From NCBI GenBank assembly GCA_963746735.1, contig CAVVCO010000008.1, forward strand, positions 1 through 64,000: a stretch of 64,000 nt of DNA, given 5' to 3'. The notes under the pieces were generated by a model that did not search any database, had not been told where the DNA came from, and worked only from the letters and a program-made list of their open reading frames with translations. Made by a program: the position numbers and the translations under genes. The stretch comes from CAVSWT01 sp963746735. GTDB taxonomy: Bacteria; Bacteroidota; Ignavibacteria; Ignavibacteriales; Ignavibacteriaceae. This document shows, piece by piece, positions 61,420 to 64,000 of the stretch. The number at the start of each line of letters is the position of its first letter. Position 1 is the first letter of the stretch.

Positions 61420-62469
61420 TTATTGAACTACCGTTACATTATAATTATCCACGAGATTATTTTGACCGTTTACAACAACGGTTTCACCTGACTTTAATCC
61501 TTGTAATACTTCTAAATTTTTATCGAATGTACTACCAACAATAATGTTTTTTAAATGAGCAGTTCCATTTTCAACTACAAATACTTGAGCATCTTTTACA
61601 CTACCAACTAAAGCATCTCTTGGGATAAATAACTTATCTCCCTTTGAACTTGAGTTAAAACTAACCGTACCAAACATGCCGGCTTTTAAAGGATGCTCTT
61701 TGCTGTTAGGCAGAGATATTTCTACCGGATAAGTATGAGCTTCATCGCCTTTATCACTTATTGTTGAAATCTTTCCTTTAAAAGTTACACCAGGATATAT
61801 ATCAGTACTGACTTCAACAGGGTCGCCAACTTTTAGCTGAAAGACATTCTTTTCACCAACATTTAATTTTACTTTTAATTCTGCAATATCAACAATATTT
61901 GCAACCGTTGTTCCTCTTTTAACATAATCACCCATATCAACAATTCTTGAAGTAACAACTCCCGATATAGGTGCTGTAATTTTTGTATTGCTATATTCTT
62001 TTTTAGCAACAATATAATTTGCTTCAGCGGATTGATAAGCAAGTTTTATAGATTCCCTTTGAGCATCGGTAACAGCTTTTTGCTGATAAAGAGCTTCGTA
62101 TCTATCAAAATCTTTTTTAGCTTTTTCATAATTAACTTCAGCAGTTTTGAAAGCAGCCAATTTTAATTCGTCATCAAGCTGTATTAAAGTTGAACCTTTT
62201 GCTTTATAGTCTCCAACTTTTGCATAAACCCCAACTACTTTACCTTCAGCTTCTGAAACAATAGCCACATCATTATTAGCATCTATAGTTCCGACTAAAT
62301 CAAGATTTCTTTCCACAGCTTTATTTTGAACAGTGGCAACACTTACAGGGTAAGCATCTATTTTTTCATTTTTACTTTTTGCCTGAAGTTTTGCTTTATT
62401 GTTTAGTAGAATAGCAATTATGCCGCCAACTATCACAAAGGCAATTATAAAATATTTTAACTTTTGCAT
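61420..62469 (-). CDS. RND efflux periplasmic adaptor (membrane fusion protein)
   Basis: A 349-residue HlyD/AcrA-type adaptor linking pump and outer-membrane channel. An N-terminal membrane anchor (KYFIIAFVIVGGIIAILL) has no lipobox. The lipoyl half-motifs are VSEAEGKVVGVYAKVGDYKAKGS and ITAPISGVVTSRIVDMGDYVKRG, with a coiled-coil hairpin between them (about residues 105-150). Beta-barrel and membrane-proximal domains follow. It lies 32 bases after tolC and 143 bases before the pump gene. Confidence 0.94.
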   Translation of the reverse strand: MQKLKYFIIAFVIVGGIIAILLNNKAKLQAKSKNEKIDAYPVSVATVQNKAVERNLDLVGTIDANNDVAIVSEAEGKVVGVYAKVGDYKAKGSTLIQLDDELKLAAFKTAEVNYEKAKKDFDRYEALYQQKAVTDAQRESIKLAYQSAEANYIVAKKEYSNTKITAPISGVVTSRIVDMGDYVKRGTTVANIVDIAELKVKLNVGEKNVFQLKVGDPVEVSTDIYPGVTFKGKISTISDKGDEAHTYPVEISLPNSKEHPLKAGMFGTVSFNSSSKGDKLFIPRDALVGSVKDAQVFVVENGTAHLKNIIVGSTFDKNLEVLQGLKSGETVVVNGQNNLVDNYNVTVVQ

Positions 62470-62501
62470 TTTATTAACCTTTCCTTATACTTTAATCTTT
62501 T

Positions 62502-63824
62502 TTATTTACCAATTGATTTTTCTAATTGTGCAACAGCTAATTCGTAATCGACTAATGACTGCACATAATTTGTTTTAGCTTGAAGCAGAGCAACTTCTGC
62601 ATCTAATAACTCTGAATTAAGTGTTAATCCATTTTTGAATTGCTGATCTGTAACCCTATAATTTTCTTCTGCCTGCTTTACATTATCATTTGCAACTTCA
62701 ATACTTTCTTTAGAGCGCATCATTTCCAAATAATTATTTGTTACTTCAAGAGTAACATTATCTTTTAATGTTTTATATGAATCTTTAGCCTGTTCATAAG
62801 TTGCTTCAGCTTGTGTTGTCTGATCTGAAGTTGCACCCCAGTTCCATAAGTTAAATGAAGCAGTAACGTTTACATCCCAGGTTCCTTTAAATTTATCTTC
62901 CGTTGGAAAAATTCTGGTGTTTGGGCGAGCGTAATTATAATCGCCTGTTAAATATATTTGAGGAAACCATCCGGATTGCGCCATAGTAATTCCTGATTCA
63001 GTGGCCTTAATTTTAAATTCCATAGATTTTAATTCAGGCCTGCTTTTATAGGCACTATTTACCAGCACATCCAAATCATATTGGGCCTTTTCTTCAGGAT
63101 TTACTGTATCAGCAATATCAATTTTAGTAGAAAGCGGTAATCCAATTATATTATTTAGATTTATAATTGAAATTCGCACTGCATTGTTTCCATCAATTTG
63201 TTTCAGCTTAGCATTTGCCAATTGAACCTGAACTTTTAACAATTCATTCTTCGTTGCCAAACCTTGATCATAAAAGTTCTGTACATCTTTTAAATGTACT
63301 TTTATCTGTTCAACATTTTCATCAATTACTTTTTTAACTTCATTTGCCTTGAATAAATTCCAGTAGGCTTTTTTAATATTGTACACCAAATCATTTTTAT
63401 CGCGATTAAAATCTTCTTTCACAGATTCCAAATTGTACTCAGCAATATCCGAGTTAGCTTTTAATTTGAAACCTGTAAAAATAGGCTGCTGAAGAGTAAG
63501 CTTAACCCCATAAGTGTTTACTATGTTTTGATTAAGTTCAAAATTTCCAAATGGAGTTGATATTGAATAAGGGTCAATGGGACTTAATCTTGTATAATTT
63601 GCATTTAGTGAAAGCGAAGGTAATCTTACCGCATTCATTTCACCTAAACGTGCATCAGCTGAAGTAACTCTCCATTTAGCTGAATGAATTTCTTCACTGT
63701 TTTCCAAACCTATTTTTACACTTTCATCCAAAGTAAGTTTCTTAACTTCCTGGGCTAATGATAAATTATATGTCAGAAGTAAAAAGCTTACAAAATAAAC
63801 TATATTTTGAAATTTTAACTTCAC
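62502..63824 (-). CDS. TolC family outer-membrane efflux protein
   Basis: A 440-residue outer-membrane factor with a cleavable signal (FVSFLLLTYNLSLAQ) and two repeats of long helices (VKIGLENSEEIHSAKWRV..., LDVLVNSAYKSRPELKSMEFKI...). I chose a GTG start at 63824, nine bases after a perfect AGGAG, giving MKLKFQNIVYFVSF; an upstream ATG at 63854 would place the ribosome site inside the gene. Forms the channel of the RND system encoded downstream. Confidence 0.92.
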   Translation of the reverse strand: MKLKFQNIVYFVSFLLLTYNLSLAQEVKKLTLDESVKIGLENSEEIHSAKWRVTSADARLGEMNAVRLPSLSLNANYTRLSPIDPYSISTPFGNFELNQNIVNTYGVKLTLQQPIFTGFKLKANSDIAEYNLESVKEDFNRDKNDLVYNIKKAYWNLFKANEVKKVIDENVEQIKVHLKDVQNFYDQGLATKNELLKVQVQLANAKLKQIDGNNAVRISIINLNNIIGLPLSTKIDIADTVNPEEKAQYDLDVLVNSAYKSRPELKSMEFKIKATESGITMAQSGWFPQIYLTGDYNYARPNTRIFPTEDKFKGTWDVNVTASFNLWNWGATSDQTTQAEATYEQAKDSYKTLKDNVTLEVTNNYLEMMRSKESIEVANDNVKQAEENYRVTDQQFKNGLTLNSELLDAEVALLQAKTNYVQSLVDYELAVAQLEKSIGK

Positions 63825-63869
63825 TTGTTTATTCTCCTTATCTTTCATTTTCAATTAATCACTTATTCT

Positions 63870-64000
63870 CTAATTATTTGATATTTGTTGTTGTTCTATT
63901 AAATGTTTTTGATATTTTTCTCGTCCTTCATCAGTGAAAATTCCTAAGAATAAAGTGGAAACAATTGTATCAAAAACCTGTTCAGCGGTTAAAGGCAGTT
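63870..64000 (-). CDS. TetR family regulator, C-terminal fragment (cut by window edge)
   Basis: A 42-codon open frame running off the window end: LPLTAEQVFDTIVSTLFLG ... TDEGREKYQKHLIEQQQ then stop. The AEQVFDTIVSTLFLGIF pattern is like the ligand-domain end of TetR regulators that control adjacent efflux operons. It precedes tolC by 46 bases on the same strand, so it is probably the operon's repressor. The DNA-binding part is outside the window. Confidence 0.6.
   Translation of the reverse strand, partial: LPLTAEQVFDTIVSTLFLGIFTDEGREKYQKHLIEQQQISNN

Noticed and set aside
1..64000. tRNA, rRNA or CRISPR loci
   Set aside because: No T-loop/anticodon arm pattern, rRNA segment or regularly spaced short direct repeat was seen on reading both strands.

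Overview
The window is an AT-rich bacterial chromosome segment that fits the Ignavibacteria/Chlorobi end of the Bacteroidetes (FCB) group. The main evidence is two secreted proteins with C-terminal type IX secretion sorting domains of the form NPFNPSTTIRYALP / NPFNPTTKIKYAIP. Other support comes from a TIGR02999-type ECF sigma factor beside a Ser/Thr kinase-TPR protein, a DUF4097 beta-solenoid protein and Bacteroides-like glutamate dehydrogenases. No rRNA, tRNA, CRISPR array, integrase or transposase was seen. Taxonomy is inferred from protein style only.

Layout. 1-2.3 kb: three small membrane-protein genes with a ~130-bp intergenic repeat on both sides of the middle pair. 2.6-4.6 kb: AraC regulator, SnoaL-like cyclase, OsmC protein. 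4.6-15.3 kb: a minus-strand block in which three glutamate dehydrogenases alternate with two ~1000-residue proteins made of a degenerate receiver, an intact-looking receiver, and a PEP-synthase-type ATP-grasp domain without the usual phosphohistidine and PEP domains. 15.7-18.8 kb: M24 peptidase, a tandem pair of bacteriohemerythrins (the first frameshifted) and Aat. 19-21 kb: carbamate kinase and ornithine carbamoyltransferase. 21-27.3 kb: membrane proteins and transporters (DUF2721, DUF819, AEC, DUF2269, SulP). 27.5-30.9 kb: a broken repeat-rich T9SS cargo gene. 31-36.9 kb: aldo/keto reductase, kinase-TPR plus ECF sigma pair, and a broken saccharopine-dehydrogenase-like gene. 37-45 kb: MscS, an outer-membrane-type protein, nicotinate phosphoribosyltransferase, a MetX-like exported hydrolase, an L7/L12-CTD membrane protein, HIT, YbaK and an NTF2-like protein. 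45-50.4 kb: a large BNR-propeller T9SS protein, a lipoprotein and the DUF4097 protein. 50.5-57 kb: TPM protein, a three-gene operon (aminotransferase, CDP-alcohol phosphatidyltransferase, nucleotidyltransferase), LysE transporter, beta-CASP RNase-like protein and thioredoxin-like protein. 57-64 kb: MsrA between two copies of a composite palindromic repeat, then an RND efflux operon (TetR end, TolC, adaptor, pump).

How the genes fit together. Glutamate dehydrogenases, carbamate kinase/OTCase and peptidases suggest amino-acid-based heterotrophy. The alternation of glutamate dehydrogenase with a receiver/ATP-grasp protein, duplicated as a module and with diverged coenzyme loops, is the strongest candidate for an undescribed regulatory or metabolic system. 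The aminotransferase/CDP-alcohol/cytidylyltransferase operon is the second: it has the parts list for making and attaching an unusual amino-alcohol phosphate headgroup.

Quality note. Six loci (17.1, 21.9-23.0, 25.6-27.3, 27.5-30.9, 35.8-36.9 and 44.4-44.9 kb) carry small indels, several in homopolymers, while about 18 kb from 45 to 63 kb is intact. They may be decaying genes or unpolished assembly errors; the sequence alone cannot settle this.
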